This document shows positions 54,465-64,000 of a DNA stretch of 64,000 nucleotides, one piece after another. The DNA is taken from contig JAHQIY010000013.1 in assembly GCA_019054805.1 (NCBI GenBank), forward strand, positions 3,038,001-3,102,000, in the 5' to 3' direction. Origin of the DNA: Brachionus manjavacas (lineage: Eukaryota > Rotifera > Eurotatoria > Ploima > Brachionidae). Position numbers and translations under genes: made by a program. The notes under the pieces are model-generated. The model did not search any database. It was not told the origin of the DNA and saw only the letters and a program-made list of their open reading frames with translations. The stretch's first letter is position 1. The number at the start of each line of letters is the position of its first letter.

Positions 54465-55190
54465 CTAAATATTTTTCATCTGCTATAAAATGAAAACACA
54501 AATATTTAAAATTTTATTTTATTTTATTTTTTAATAAAAAAATCTCCAGTCCCTAAATTTAGAAATTTAGCCTCTTTGAAAATCTTCAATAAGACTTACA
54601 ACAATTATTCATCAGATAAAATGACCAATGTTGTAATGTAAAGGTGTTAAGACCCAAGTCTTGACACCTCTCTGCAAAATACAATTGATTTGCATGCTTT
54701 GAGCTTGGTGCAACTGATACGCACGTTGTAGCTAGTATTTAAACCACTACATTATTGTTACAATTTCGGATTCCATTAAATTAACTTTTGACTAAATTAA
54801 ATTGTTTGTAAGTCGGGTTAATGAATAATAAAACAAGTATACTTTTGAATAGTTTATTAAATAATTGTTGAGCTCTAACAATTTATATAATTAGTGTAAT
54901 CCCTAAAAATATCTCCCTCCAAGCACTGAGAATGGAATCATTATTTATACCCATGAGTTCGTGTCAAGAACACGGGCTTATAATTAAGACAAGATTTGAG
55001 CTATTATATAAATGTTTATATCAGCATCTAGAAGCGTCTATCTTCTGAGATACGTGACAATTGTATTAATTCTTTCTTTTCATTGCGCATCAGTTGAGAA
55101 GCTGATGATCAAGTGATACGTAGGGTGTATTACATGTTTTACTTATTTCTTGGCTTAAATCCTTCAAGTCCAAATCCGAGACTTTGCATA
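54465..55190 (+). repeat. Duplicate of ADSL 3' flank plus R1 (copy d), interrupted by a solo LTR
   Basis: 54465-54646 copies 47611-47791 almost exactly (TTTTTCATCTGCTATAAAAT, CTCCAGTCCCTAAATTTAG, GACCAATGTTGTAATGTAAA). 54647-54806 and 55135-55188 are an R1 unit split by the insertion at 54807-55134. The calpain promoter region must lie in or near this array. Confidence 0.75.
54807..55134 (+). mobile_element. Solo LTR, 328 bp, TGTT target duplication
   Basis: Starts TGTAAGTCGGG and ends GTGTATTACA (TG...CA with inverted TGTAA/TTACA). A 4-bp direct repeat TGTT lies exactly outside (54803-54806 and 55135-55138). Deleting it plus one TGTT restores the R1 sequence seen at 47930-47960. It has an AATAAAA hexamer near 54823 and no coding potential. 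Orientation is arbitrary. Confidence 0.75.
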
Positions 55191-56806
55191 ATTTTACGAT
55201 AAATTTTGTAAAATGACGTAAAATCAATTTTGTAAACGACAATTAACGATAAATTACGTTAACTTACATATAATTACTGATTTTCAAGATACATATCAAA
55301 TGAGACTTCCATCATCTAACCGGAAGTCTTAGCCTGTTTTACAGAATTTAAAGGGAAAATACATATTATATATTGGTTACGTCTTTGATTTAAAGGAGTG
55401 ACTGATTTGAAAAAATTATATTAAATGAGTTTAAAAATTTTTTATTAATCAAGTGTTTTTTTTTTAATTCTAAAAATTTACACAGGCAAAATTTCTACCA
55501 AAATTTAAATGCTATAGAAATGGTCTGTAACGAATTAAATGATTACTAGGAAATGTCAAGCCAATATTAAACATTTAAATCAAGAAAAAAAAATTGCCAA
55601 AAACGTAATTATCCGAATTTAGTGACATGTTACCAAAAAATGAGCACTCTTTCTTATTGACATGTCACTCAATTCGGATGATTACGTTGTTTAGACGATA
55701 AGGGTTGTTAAACAAAGAGATGGAGATTGGTAAAACTGTTGATTATTTTTTAAATAAAAAAAATTAATAAAAAAATTAGACTTTTGGAAATTATTTTACG
55801 TAAAAACTTTATTTATTTGATAAAACACATTTTTTTTAAATAACGTAAATTTACGTAATCGATAGATATCGTATAAAAAAATTATTTTTAAAATTAAATG
55901 TAACTAATGATTGCAACAAAAAGTTATGATTAATTTTTAATTTTTTTTTTACTTGACTTTAAAAAAAGATAAATTCAATCTTTAAAATAATAATTTTTCG
56001 CCTAAAAACTCAAGAAATACCTCATTGATTCAAATTGATTTTTAGATCCTGGGAATTAAAATTAAAAATTATTTTTTTAAAAATTAAATTGATTATTTGC
56101 AACCTAAAATTTTTATCAGTTATTTTCCACCAAAAAAATGACCCCAATATTATTTACCTAAGAAATAAAATTTCGAAAATTTCAACCTAATAATTTCGTT
56201 TGAAATTATTTTTCCTATATAAAATTTAATTTTTCTACATTTTAAAAAATATGAACCCTGAAACCCAATTTTTCTTTAAGAAAATTTCCAAAAAAAAAAC
56301 TAAATGCAGAAATGAAAAATGGAAAATGTGAATAACGGTCCAGTCTCATAAAAGTGGGGTTGAGCAGAGGACATAATAAAAAAATTTTTTCAAAAAATTA
56401 AATCTTTACATGCATAAATTTAATGTAGTCAAAAACAATTAAAACATTGGCATGTAATAATGGCATGTAACCAAGATTTAAAAAAATTAAAATTAATTCA
56501 TTTGTATTTGAAATTTTTTTTTTTTGAAGCAAGTTAAATGTGAGAGCGAAAAGCCTGTTAGACAGCTGATATTCAGAAAAAATTAAGTTAATTTTTAAAT
56601 CATAAAGATTTAAGTTTTAATAAAATGAGTTAATAACAAAGATCAAAAAAAAATCAAAATAAATTAAATAAGTTAAAATTTAAACTTATTTTTTAAATTA
56701 TTCATAAATTAAAATTGAAGATTAAGTTGTTAATTTTAAATTTTGGCGGATGTTCAAAAAATCTCGGTGCTTTTTTTAAATGAAAAAAAAATATATGTTG
56801 CAGATC
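55191..56806. other. Intergenic with a small foldback at 55597-55693
   Basis: Arms of about 29 bp (AACGTAATTATCCGAATTTA + GTGACATGT) face each other, with AATTCGGATGATTACGTT on the other side. They are separated by about 35 bp. The remainder of the region is AT-rich without recognisable genes. Confidence 0.5.
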
Positions 56807-56998
56807 CTAATAATATGAAACGGATCCGTAATTTACTACAAATAGCTTTTTTACTTTTTTGAATAAAGGTGTAACATTCGCCTGCTTCCAAACTAGATGC
56901 AATTTACCACTAAAAACATAGAGTTGAAATAACAAAACAATCGGGCTAAGAATAGCATTAGCCAATCTTTTCAAAACACTATTACCAGACATGCGCAA
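56807..56998 (-). pseudogene. LINE RT fragment
   Basis: The minus strand encodes AILSPIVLLFQLYVFSGKLH, then LVWKQANVTPLFKK and KLFVVNYGSVS. This is the motif 0-1 region of LINE RTs (P.WK.A.VTPLFKKG...NYRPVS). Only about 60 codons remain. Confidence 0.6.
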
Positions 56999-56999
56999 A

Positions 57000-57260
57000 A
57001 GTAAAAAAAAGTCATTTTAAAGTCTTTTGACCTTTTTTGAAATTTTTTTTCTGAAAAAAGTAATTTCAAAGACTTGGAAATAAAAATGGTTACATGGAAC
57101 TGCAAAAAATTCATGTGGTCGCCTTAATAACTAGAATTAACGGCAAAATACTTATTTTTAAAAAAAAAATTTTTTCAAGTCAAGTCAATCAAGTCAAAAG
57201 ACTTTTTAAGAAAAAAAAAAATCTATGACTTAATGATTTTTAAACAACTCTGACTTTTAC
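57000..57260. repeat. GACTT/AAGTC-rich dispersed repeat
   Basis: Two inverted blocks (AAAGTCTTTTGACCTTTTTT and CAAGTCAATCAAGTCAAAAG) flank about 100 bp. Related sequence is at 2955-3010 (with ACAACTCTGA), 16800-16880 and 52060-52200. Probably a MITE family; ends undefined. Confidence 0.45.
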
Positions 57261-57521
57261 TTCCGGACCACTTGATTTGGTGATGTTGAGTTTAGTAAAC
57301 TTTTCTAATACATTTTCCTCCTTAATTATTTTTTGTTATTACCGCGAGCCACCAAATCCAAACATATATGGAAGATACATATTTATTTAAGGTTTATGTT
57401 GCCGGGTATCTTGACTGGATCTCTTGACATATGACATATTAGTGGGAGTAATGTTACTTAAAAAATATAAAATTTTTCTATTCAAAACACAAAACAACAG
57501 CTATTTATTTATTTAAATATA

Positions 57522-59826
57522 TGTAACAGTAAAATTCCTTAACACGTAAATTTCTAAATTTACTGGTCCATCAGTAAATATGTAAAATGAATATAAAAAA
57601 AATTATGTTTTGTTTTTTTACTAGTAATTTTGTAAATTTACTTTTCAATCAGTTATTATGTAAAACAGTTTTTATTGCTTCAGTAATTAACTGAAACTAA
57701 TTTCAGTAAAAAACTAAAACTTTTTCAGTAAATTTTCTGAATTTGTAATTTGAAAAATAAAAAATGAATTTATCAATACTTTTGGTTATTTTTGCCATGG
57801 TTCTAGACCTGGCAACTAATTCTCAACCCGAAATTTTAAATGTTGATCAAGAACGCATGCACAGAGAAAAGTTTTATTCAGCATTCGAAGCGTTTACGAT
57901 CGAAGAAAGCCTCAAAAATCCCGATAAAAAGAAAAAAAACTCGGACGATTACATCGGCGACTGAATATCAAGCTTTAATTCTCAAAATCGAATCTGCACT
58001 AGAGAAAAAAACAAAGAAAAACTCCTGAAGAATATTATTTTCTAAACCAATATGAAATTTTAGTTTTTGGCGATATTAAAAAAATAATAAAAAAAAGGAA
58101 AAACCAGGACGAACCGATTAGATTTCTCGTTCCTTGGGACCAAATTTTTGAAACGATTTATCGTATCCACGATCAAATCGGACACAAAGCACGTGATATT
58201 ATGATAAAAAAATGTAACGAAAATCACTTAAACATAACAGTTGACATGATCGTAAGTAAGTTATGAAAAAATTTACCTGTAAAAATAAAAATGTGTCAAT
58301 TAATTAATTAAATTTTAAGTTTTCATCAATACATGTGAGCAATGTATTATGAATAAAAAAAGAAGCAAGACCACTGGTGTAGTTGTAAAGCCTATTCTCT
58401 CAAATAATTTTAATAGCCGTGCTCAAATGGATTTAATTGATATGCAAACGTTACCGGACGGTGATTTCAAGTGGCTTTTAGTTTACCAAGATCATCTAAC
58501 TAAATTCATCTTGTTACGAGCACTCAAAGCTAAATCGGCAATTGAAGTTGTAAATGCACTCTTCGACATTTTCACATTGATTGGTATTCCAATGATTTTG
58601 CAATCTGATAATGGTCGTGAATTTCGAAACCAAATAGTTGAAGCGTTAAAATCAATGTGGCCAGATATTAAATTTGTACATGGCCGAGCTAGACATCCTC
58701 AGTCTCAAGGTAGCGTAGAAAGAGCCAACGCGGACATAAAAAAAATGCTTGCTACTTGGATGCGAGAAAATAAATCGACCAAAAAGTCGACTGGAATTAA
58801 ATTTGTCCAACTAAAAAAAAATCATTCATTCCATTCAGGGATAAAATGAAGTCCCTATAAAGCTGTTTTTGGCGTTGAAACACCACTCGGCTTAAGTTCC
58901 ACAAGTATACCTGCTGAAGAATGGGGCAAATTGGATTCAGCTTAGCAGTTGTTTGATTTAGTTGGTTACGAGTACGACTCCTCCGAAATCCTGGAAGATG
59001 AAGACGAAGGCCATGATGACATATTTGACCCGAATGAATTTCAACTCGACAACCTAAACGAGCCATCAAATGATCCTCCTATTGAAGATATTATCGATAA
59101 AGTTAATTCGATATTGGGAATAAGAAATAATGTTCGTGAAAATCAACAAAAACAAGCAAAAAAAATGATGACAAGAAGTAAGAAATATATCCCAGAAGCT
59201 TATATTGGAGACATTGTTGTTTTGCCCATACCAGAAGTTGATAAAGGTCTCACTGAAGCTCCGAATTTGGTCTGTCGAATAGTTGACATTGACTTTGATA
59301 AGTCATTATATGAATTAGCTTGTGAAGCTGGAGTGCTTAATACTCTGTTTGCAAGAAACAGCTTTGACTTGGTAAAAGATTGTTCTATAGAGCTAAATTT
59401 AAAACTAGACAAAGCTTTAAGTGTGAGGCAAACAGTAAATGAATTATCAATTGGTGGTGGTCAAGGCATGGTAAAGTGCAACTGTACTGGTCAATGTATG
59501 ACAAATCGATGTGGTTGTAAAAAGTCGCAGTTGTTATGTAACTCAAGATGTCATGGAGGCAATTCAAGCTGCAAAAACAAATAAGCTTTTTTTTTATTAG
59601 ACTAATTAAATAAATTACTATAACTTAAAGAGATGAATATTTGTTTTTTTATATTATGAAAATCTACGTTTCATTTCAGTAATTTACTAAACTAGTTTCA
59701 GTAAATTACTGAAAAAATTAAAAAATCAGTAAATAACTAAAATTTATTAATTTTTTTATGTTTTACATATTTACTGATGGACCAGTAAATTTACAAATTT
59801 ACGTGTTTTAAAAATTTACGGTAACA
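57522..59826 (+). mobile_element. Ginger/KRBA2-type DNA transposon, 2.3 kb
   Basis: The ends TGTAACAGTAAAATTCC and TGTTACCGTAAATTTTT (inward) begin inverted repeats of about 66 bp. Their inner 45 bp (AACACGTAAATTT, TTACTGGTCCATCAGTAAA) are nearly identical. TATA lies outside both ends, a plausible 4-bp target duplication in an AT-rich spot. Subterminal DNA has multiple CAGTAAATTACTGA-like motifs on both sides. It encodes one integrase-type transposase, now broken. Confidence 0.82.
57764..59584 (+). pseudogene. Integrase-type transposase of the Ginger/KRBA2 group
   Basis: In order, there is an N-terminal helical part (57764-58080) and an HHCC zinc domain split by an intron near 58255-58318 (RIHDQIGHKARD..., then FINTCEQC). 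The rve core follows, with Asp in QMDLIDMQ, Asp in LQSDNGREF and Glu in HPQSQGSVERAN. A spacer domain leads to a Cys-rich tail with GCKKSQLLCNSRCHGG, stopping at 59584. This layout is that of Ginger transposons and of the domesticated KRBA2/SCAND3-type proteins. Breaks: frameshifts in A-runs near 57930 and 58010-58020, TGA at 58847-58849 where a Cys is usual, and TAG near 58943. The catalytic triad is intact but the gene is not. Confidence 0.85.
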
Positions 59827-59989
59827 TATATATATATATAAATATAAATTTATTTATATATTATTTATAATTATAATATTATATAACCCATCACCGGATT
59901 GCTTTAAGGCTCGGCCTTTTTCAACCCATTTTTTTTGGTTTCTTTGTTGTTTGTTCTCTGTTTGTCTATCTTCATTGTTTTGCTAATTT

Positions 59990-60620
59990 GTTGCCATTAG
60001 TGAATAGTAAACTGTTGTCAATGCACTGGAAAATGAAACTCAGCACAGCAAAGACAGTTTGTACAATATGCACACGTCTCAATGGACAGGGAAATCGCAA
60101 GCTCGACATAATACTACATGGCAAGAGGATCAAGCACGACAATAAGCCTTAGCTGCTGGGGCTTAAGTTGGACAAGAACTTAACGTTCTATAGCCACATT
60201 AAAGAAATCAACGCTAGAGTTGATCGCAGAATCAACATGATGCGATCAATAAGGGGTAAAAACTGGGGTGCCTCACCAAAACTGCTATTAACAACGTATA
60301 AGACACTCAGGCCGATAATAGAGTACATAGCGTTCATCAAGTACAGTGCATCGGAAACAAGCATGATCACACTTGAAATGCGCCAACGAAAAGCAGTCAA
60401 AATAGCGTATGGACTTCCCTTCTCAACTGCAACAAAAGACTGCTACAAGTTCGCAAGAATCGACAGCTATTTATTCAAATTAAACTATATTTTTATATTT
60501 CTTAACTTTGCGCCAACAATCAATCAGTTGTGTTAGACTAACAAACTAGCAACTAGATTCATGACACTCATGAATATGAAAGGAACAATAACCGGGGACT
60601 AGCTACGCCTATATAATATA
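59990..60620 (+). pseudogene. LINE RT C-terminal remnant (family D)
   Basis: The plus strand encodes LDKNLTFYSHIKEINARVDR, MMRSIRGKNWGASPKLLLTT, then YKTLRPIIEYIAF and RQRKAVKIAYGLPFSTAT. These are the post-catalytic RT motifs of Jockey/I-like LINEs. Upstream (60020-60160) is KLSTAKTVCTI, the motif after the catalytic box. A stop near 60150 and loss beyond 60480 make it a dead fragment. Confidence 0.6.
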
Positions 60621-60902
60621 GTAACACGTCAACATTGTAACACATTTTATAACACATTTTGATGGCCAAGTTCTTTTGAAGATCTCGATGGGATCCAAAA
60701 ATATCAGTGGTCAATAGATTGCATAAAATCCTTGTTAAGGGAGCATTTTTGCTATTTTTCTAAGATAGAGTTTAAAAAAAAGTACAAAATTCTTTATTAA
60801 ATGCTGAATATAAAAAATAATTAAAAATGAATGAAAACAAAAAAATAAAAGAGAAAAGCCCAGAAAAAAACAAAAGCTACAGTACTCCTTAGCATCTAGG
60901 AT
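60621..60902. other. GPCR 3' flank
   Basis: AT-rich 3' flank; AATAAA-type hexamers are present near 60790-60850 on the gene strand, none certain. Confidence 0.3.
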
Positions 60903-62225
60903 CTAACAAGACGAACAAAAACTTTTGGCCAAATAGAGAGCATTTTTTCTAAATCTCTTGTTGACAAAAGAGTAAAAGAGTGGATTAAGCACATAGTTTA
61001 GTAGGTACACATTTTTGAGGATTTTGGTGAGTAGAAAGTTGTGGCGTTGAGCGTCGAGGCCGAGCAATTTGTGCAGCCAAAAGGGCGTCCATGTGAACAC
61101 AATGACGAGTATGGTGAGCGCGAGCACTGTGGCAGTCTTGGTGTGCTTGTACTTGCGGCTGGTGTGTCTGCGAATCGAGATGGCCTTGACATTCTGCGAC
61201 GAGTTTTGGGCCGAGCTGGCCATCTGGTTCTCGGAGAACTTTCTAAGCCGCTTGGCCAAATGGTCCACTCTGCGGCTGGGGCCGAACGCACTCCTCAAAT
61301 CTACGGGACACGAAACGCGTCTCTTGTACAAAATTTTGCTCTGCACCGCCACCGGCTTGTGCTCGGCGCGCTGAGTGCGCAACGTGCGGTAAATGTGCTT
61401 GTAGACGCGTATGTAACACGTGACTATGCAAGATAGGTTGACCACGAACACAGCGAGCAAAAACGTCTCATAGACTTTCTGGGCGAACGGTTGTTTTGTT
61501 GTGCAAGTGGAGTTGGACGCGTCCGAGTCGACTAGGAACAGGTGGGGCGACGAGATGAGGCACGCGAGCACAAGCGACGACATGGTCAAGATTATGAATT
61601 TGTTCTTGTCGAAAAAATAGGAATCAATAGACCTGAAGACGCTGGAGTAGCGGTCGAGAGCGATCAGCGACACAATTTCGAGCTCTAGCACAATGGGCAC
61701 CTGGTAGAGAAAGTGGCCGAGGGGACACAAGACCGAGAGGAGACTGTGCTCCAAGGTGATGAGTGAGCGGAGCGGCCGTGACTGGTACACTAGACTGACG
61801 GGCATGTTTACTACACAAATGAACAGATCGCACACGGCCAACACCAGGATAAAATAGGAGCACAGAGTGCGCCGGTAAATGTACACATTTTGGCTCGGAA
61901 ACAAACACTCGGTGTACTCGTCGTTTCGATTGTTGGCCATTGACTTGGGCACGCTGAGCATTGTTTCGGTGAGGCGGCGTCGAAACTTCGACTGGGTCTG
62001 GTGACACTCTGGCCGCGATTCTTTCACGTCGCTCACGGCTTTTGGTTTGTACGCGCAAAGCTTTCGATTGCGGAAATTGCGAAAGCCCGCCTTGTACGTC
62101 AATATGACCACAAAATTGACGCCCGAACTGATCGAGATGATCAACAGGGCCACTATGGTGTACGAGTCGACAATGTCCGACGAGTGCACTGGCCGCCACT
62201 TTGTCTCATTGTTTGCTTGATTCAT
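60903..62225 (-). CDS. Class A (rhodopsin-like) G-protein-coupled receptor
   Basis: A single exon of 440 aa from the ATG at 62225. An in-frame ATG at 62270 adds 15 residues; I prefer the second because it gives MNQANNETKW with an N-glycosylation site. Seven hydrophobic spans are visible. TM1 is SYTIVALLIISISSGVNFVV and TM2 is FILVLAVCDLFICVVNMPV. TM3 has LEIVSLIALDRY (DRY motif) after the conserved Cys. TM4 and TM5 follow, TM6 has VFTWTPFWLHKLL (CWxP variant), and TM7 has LNYVLNPLFYSF (NPxxY variant). A Cys in extracellular loop 2 (SNSTCTTKQ) can pair with the TM3 Cys. Intracellular loop 1 is about 75 residues, far above the usual 5-10, and loop 3 is about 90. The ligand is unknown; the TM6/TM7 pattern suits a peptide or amine receptor. 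GC content is clearly higher than the surrounding DNA. Confidence 0.88.
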   Translation of the reverse strand: MNQANNETKWRPVHSSDIVDSYTIVALLIISISSGVNFVVILTYKAGFRNFRNRKLCAYKPKAVSDVKESRPECHQTQSKFRRRLTETMLSVPKSMANNRNDEYTECLFPSQNVYIYRRTLCSYFILVLAVCDLFICVVNMPVSLVYQSRPLRSLITLEHSLLSVLCPLGHFLYQVPIVLELEIVSLIALDRYSSVFRSIDSYFFDKNKFIILTMSSLVLACLISSPHLFLVDSDASNSTCTTKQPFAQKVYETFLLAVFVVNLSCIVTCYIRVYKHIYRTLRTQRAEHKPVAVQSKILYKRRVSCPVDLRSAFGPSRRVDHLAKRLRKFSENQMASSAQNSSQNVKAISIRRHTSRKYKHTKTATVLALTILVIVFTWTPFWLHKLLGLDAQRHNFLLTKILKNVYLLNYVLNPLFYSFVNKRFRKNALYLAKSFCSSC

Positions 62226-62494
62226 GACTCGACGAAGGCTTAAAATGCATACTCTAAACAAATCGCGCACACAAATTTTATTTAATTTTTTAATAAAATT
62301 TTTTAATAATTTTTTTTAATATTTTTTTTGATTTTTTAGTGAAAGAAAAAATGTGAAAAATATGCTGATGATACAATAGTCAACTATTTTATTTAGTCCT
62401 TATTTCTAGTTGTTGTTCATTTTTTTAATACACACTGGCTCAAGAAAACGGGAGTTTTGAGGCTCTGGACTTTTAGATTTTATTTTTTTTATTT
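62226..62494. other. GPCR upstream region
   Basis: AT-rich; contains the receptor's promoter side. No motif stands out. Confidence 0.3.
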
Positions 62495-63620
62495 ATTTAT
62501 TTTCTGTACCGAGCTAGGGCTCCTTCAGAATAAATTAAAAAAATCAAAATCAAAATAAAAAATAAAATTAAAGTTAATAAAATGAGATAAAAAAAAATCA
62601 AAATAAAGTAAATAAGCTAAAAAAAATAAAAGTTCAGAAGACATAGATTGTTACATGTGGCAAATGTTTACATAGTTCAGGTTTCAGAAAAAACGGAGGA
62701 AATAGTAAGGTAGCAATTACACAATGGAGTTGGGTATTCAATATATCTCGATTCGAAACCTTCTTTGTATTCTTCCAACAGTATGACAAACAATGGTATA
62801 GAATGACACAGTCCTGTCCCAACATATCTCTCACTCAACTCAAAAAGCCGATTTGAAGACTGGTAGTAATTAAAGTTTTAATAAAAGCGTCATGATGCAC
62901 GATGTTGGAGGGAGTATCATATTTTAACTTAAGGATAGATTTGACTGCTGTATTCTGCTGTATGCTTGTAGTTTTTTGATTTTATTTTCTGAAAATGAAT
63001 TCAAGCAAGGAAAAGAATAGTCTAAAATTGATCCGACTAAAGATTTATATAAATTTCCTAGTGTGTTTTGAGTGAGACCCCATTTTTTATTTGAAATTAT
63101 CTTAATAATATTTAGCCTTTTGTTGCAGCGTTCTTTAATTACGTCGACCATTATATTAAAATTTAACTTAGAATTCAATTTAATACCAAGAAACTTGATT
63201 TCTTTTTGGCTCTCTATTCTGTTTCCATAAATTTTTAAGTTTAGATCATCACTCTCTTTTTTGTATCTAGAGAATACTACTGAAAACGACCTTTCAACTG
63301 ATATCTTCATTTTCCACTTTATTAGCCATTGTTCTAGTCTGTTGGTGTATTTATTTATCTTATTTTCTAGGTTCCCCTTTTTGTTATAAATGAAGAATGT
63401 AACTAGATCATCTGCGAAAAGCAGAGAGTATTCGTTCAATTTTTTTTGTTTCTTTTTGGGATGTCATTAATATATATACTAAATAAAAGAGGACTAATTA
63501 CTGAGCCTTGAGGAACACCTGCAGTTATTTGATATTCGTCGCTCAAGTGGTCATTCACATTTACCTTAAATATCCTACTATCTAAAAAGGATCTAATTCA
63601 ATTAGTCAAGTAATCTGATC
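62495..63620 (-). pseudogene. LINE family A, 5'-truncated, with 3' UTR and tail
   Basis: The minus strand from 63600 encodes EYQITAGVPQGSVISPLLF, then YSLLFADDLVTFF with the catalytic FADD intact. It continues SVERSFSVVFSR, EIKFLGIKLNSKLNF and LYKSLVGSILDYSFPC, and ends at 62924. A frameshift near 63440 separates the first two blocks. A 3' UTR of about 400 bp ends GAAGGAGCCCTAGCTCGGTA and then an AAATAAATAAA tail at about 62495. It gives the best view of this family's 3' end. Confidence 0.72.
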
Positions 63621-63639
63621 AGGTTATAAATTATTAGGA

Positions 63640-64000
63640 ATTGTATGAGATCTTGGAGATATCTTCAATACAAATCTTAAATGGAAAAATCAAGTGATAG
63701 AGGCTACAAACAAAGCAAATCAAATGTTCGTTCGAATCATTCGCTCGTTTTGATTGTTAGTTATTTAGATCTTTGTATTTAACTTTTGTTCGTCCTCTTT
63801 TGGAATTTGCTGTTCCTGTATGGTCTCCATTTCTTAAGTCGGATTGTGAGAATCTTGAGAGGATTCAACGCAGAGCTACGAAATTTGTTTCTTCAATTAG
63901 AAACAAACCGTATGAAAGCAGATTGAACACTTTGAACATTCCAAATCTGATGGAAAGAAGAAAAAAAGGTGATCTAGTTCAATTATACAAGTTCATGCAT
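63640..64000 (+). pseudogene. CR1-like LINE RT fragment (family B), runs off window
   Basis: The plus strand encodes RDLGDIFNTNLKWKNQVIEA, ATNKANQMFVRIIRSF, then (shifted frame) LYLTFVRPLLEFAVPVWSPF. It ends with LERIQRRATKFVSSIRNK and MERRKKGDLVQLYKFMH at the edge. It is the same protein region as 41701-42102, in the opposite orientation to the neighbouring family-A LINE. Confidence 0.65.

Noticed and set aside
60998-62243. Overlapping open frames up to 191 codons on both strands of the GPCR
   Set aside because: The region is GC-rich so stops are rare in all frames. Only the minus-strand receptor frame has transmembrane spans and motifs.

Overview
The window looks like a stretch of an AT-rich, repeat-crowded invertebrate animal genome. 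The evidence is that host genes are split by many short GT-AG introns (about 45-70 bp), intergenic DNA is poly-A/T rich, and the identifiable host genes are metazoan. Those genes are an MCM9 helicase, a gamma-butyrobetaine-dioxygenase-like enzyme, PRCC, adenylosuccinate lyase, a calpain and a rhodopsin-type receptor. The mixture of MULE, Ginger, Tc1, pogo and CR1-like elements would fit a monogonont rotifer such as Brachionus. That assignment is inference only; the sequence names no species.

Host layout. 1-375 (-): three phase-compatible exons of an unidentified gene running off the left edge. 4696-13569 (-): a seven-exon, 440-aa protein of unknown function. 14487-24461 (-): a complete twelve-exon MCM9 (774 aa). 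30961-35226 (-): a seven-exon BBOX1/TMLHE-type dioxygenase (438 aa). 38630-39409 (+): single-exon PRCC. 46137-47581 (+): adenylosuccinate lyase, apparently with its start codon split by an intron. 50290-54065 (-): a two-exon calpain that keeps Cys but has lost the catalytic His and Asn, and ends in a CAAX box. 60903-62225 (-): an intronless class A GPCR with a very long first intracellular loop. These genes do not form a shared pathway or operon; each is an isolated eukaryotic locus.

Mobile DNA fills most of the rest. Elements with visible ends or target duplications are: two MULEs (606-2943 and 9039-10193), a 454-bp MITE (3919-4372), a pogo-like element (6297-7568), a piggyBac-like remnant (about 15151-15846), a 523-bp element inside an older Tc1 copy (16101-16623), a dead Tc1 (21194-22267), two nested Tc1 elements (25561-30635 containing 25692-29804), a Ginger/KRBA2-type element (57522-59826) and a solo LTR (54807-55134). 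At least four families of non-LTR retrotransposon fragments are scattered over both strands. A hAT dimerisation domain, a Gag remnant, MITE palindromes and tandem repeats complete the picture.

The most notable item is the inner Tc1 element at 25692-29804. It has near-identical terminal inverted repeats of about 275-290 bp and an apparently intact DD34E transposase spread over seven exons whose lengths sum to a whole number of codons. A second, oppositely oriented multi-exon gene and a 300-bp near-perfect palindrome lie between the two genes. The second most notable is the degenerate calpain with a predicted farnesylation signal.

I saw no tRNA, rRNA or CRISPR array. Exon boundaries were inferred by eye from splice signals, reading phase and protein similarity, not computed.
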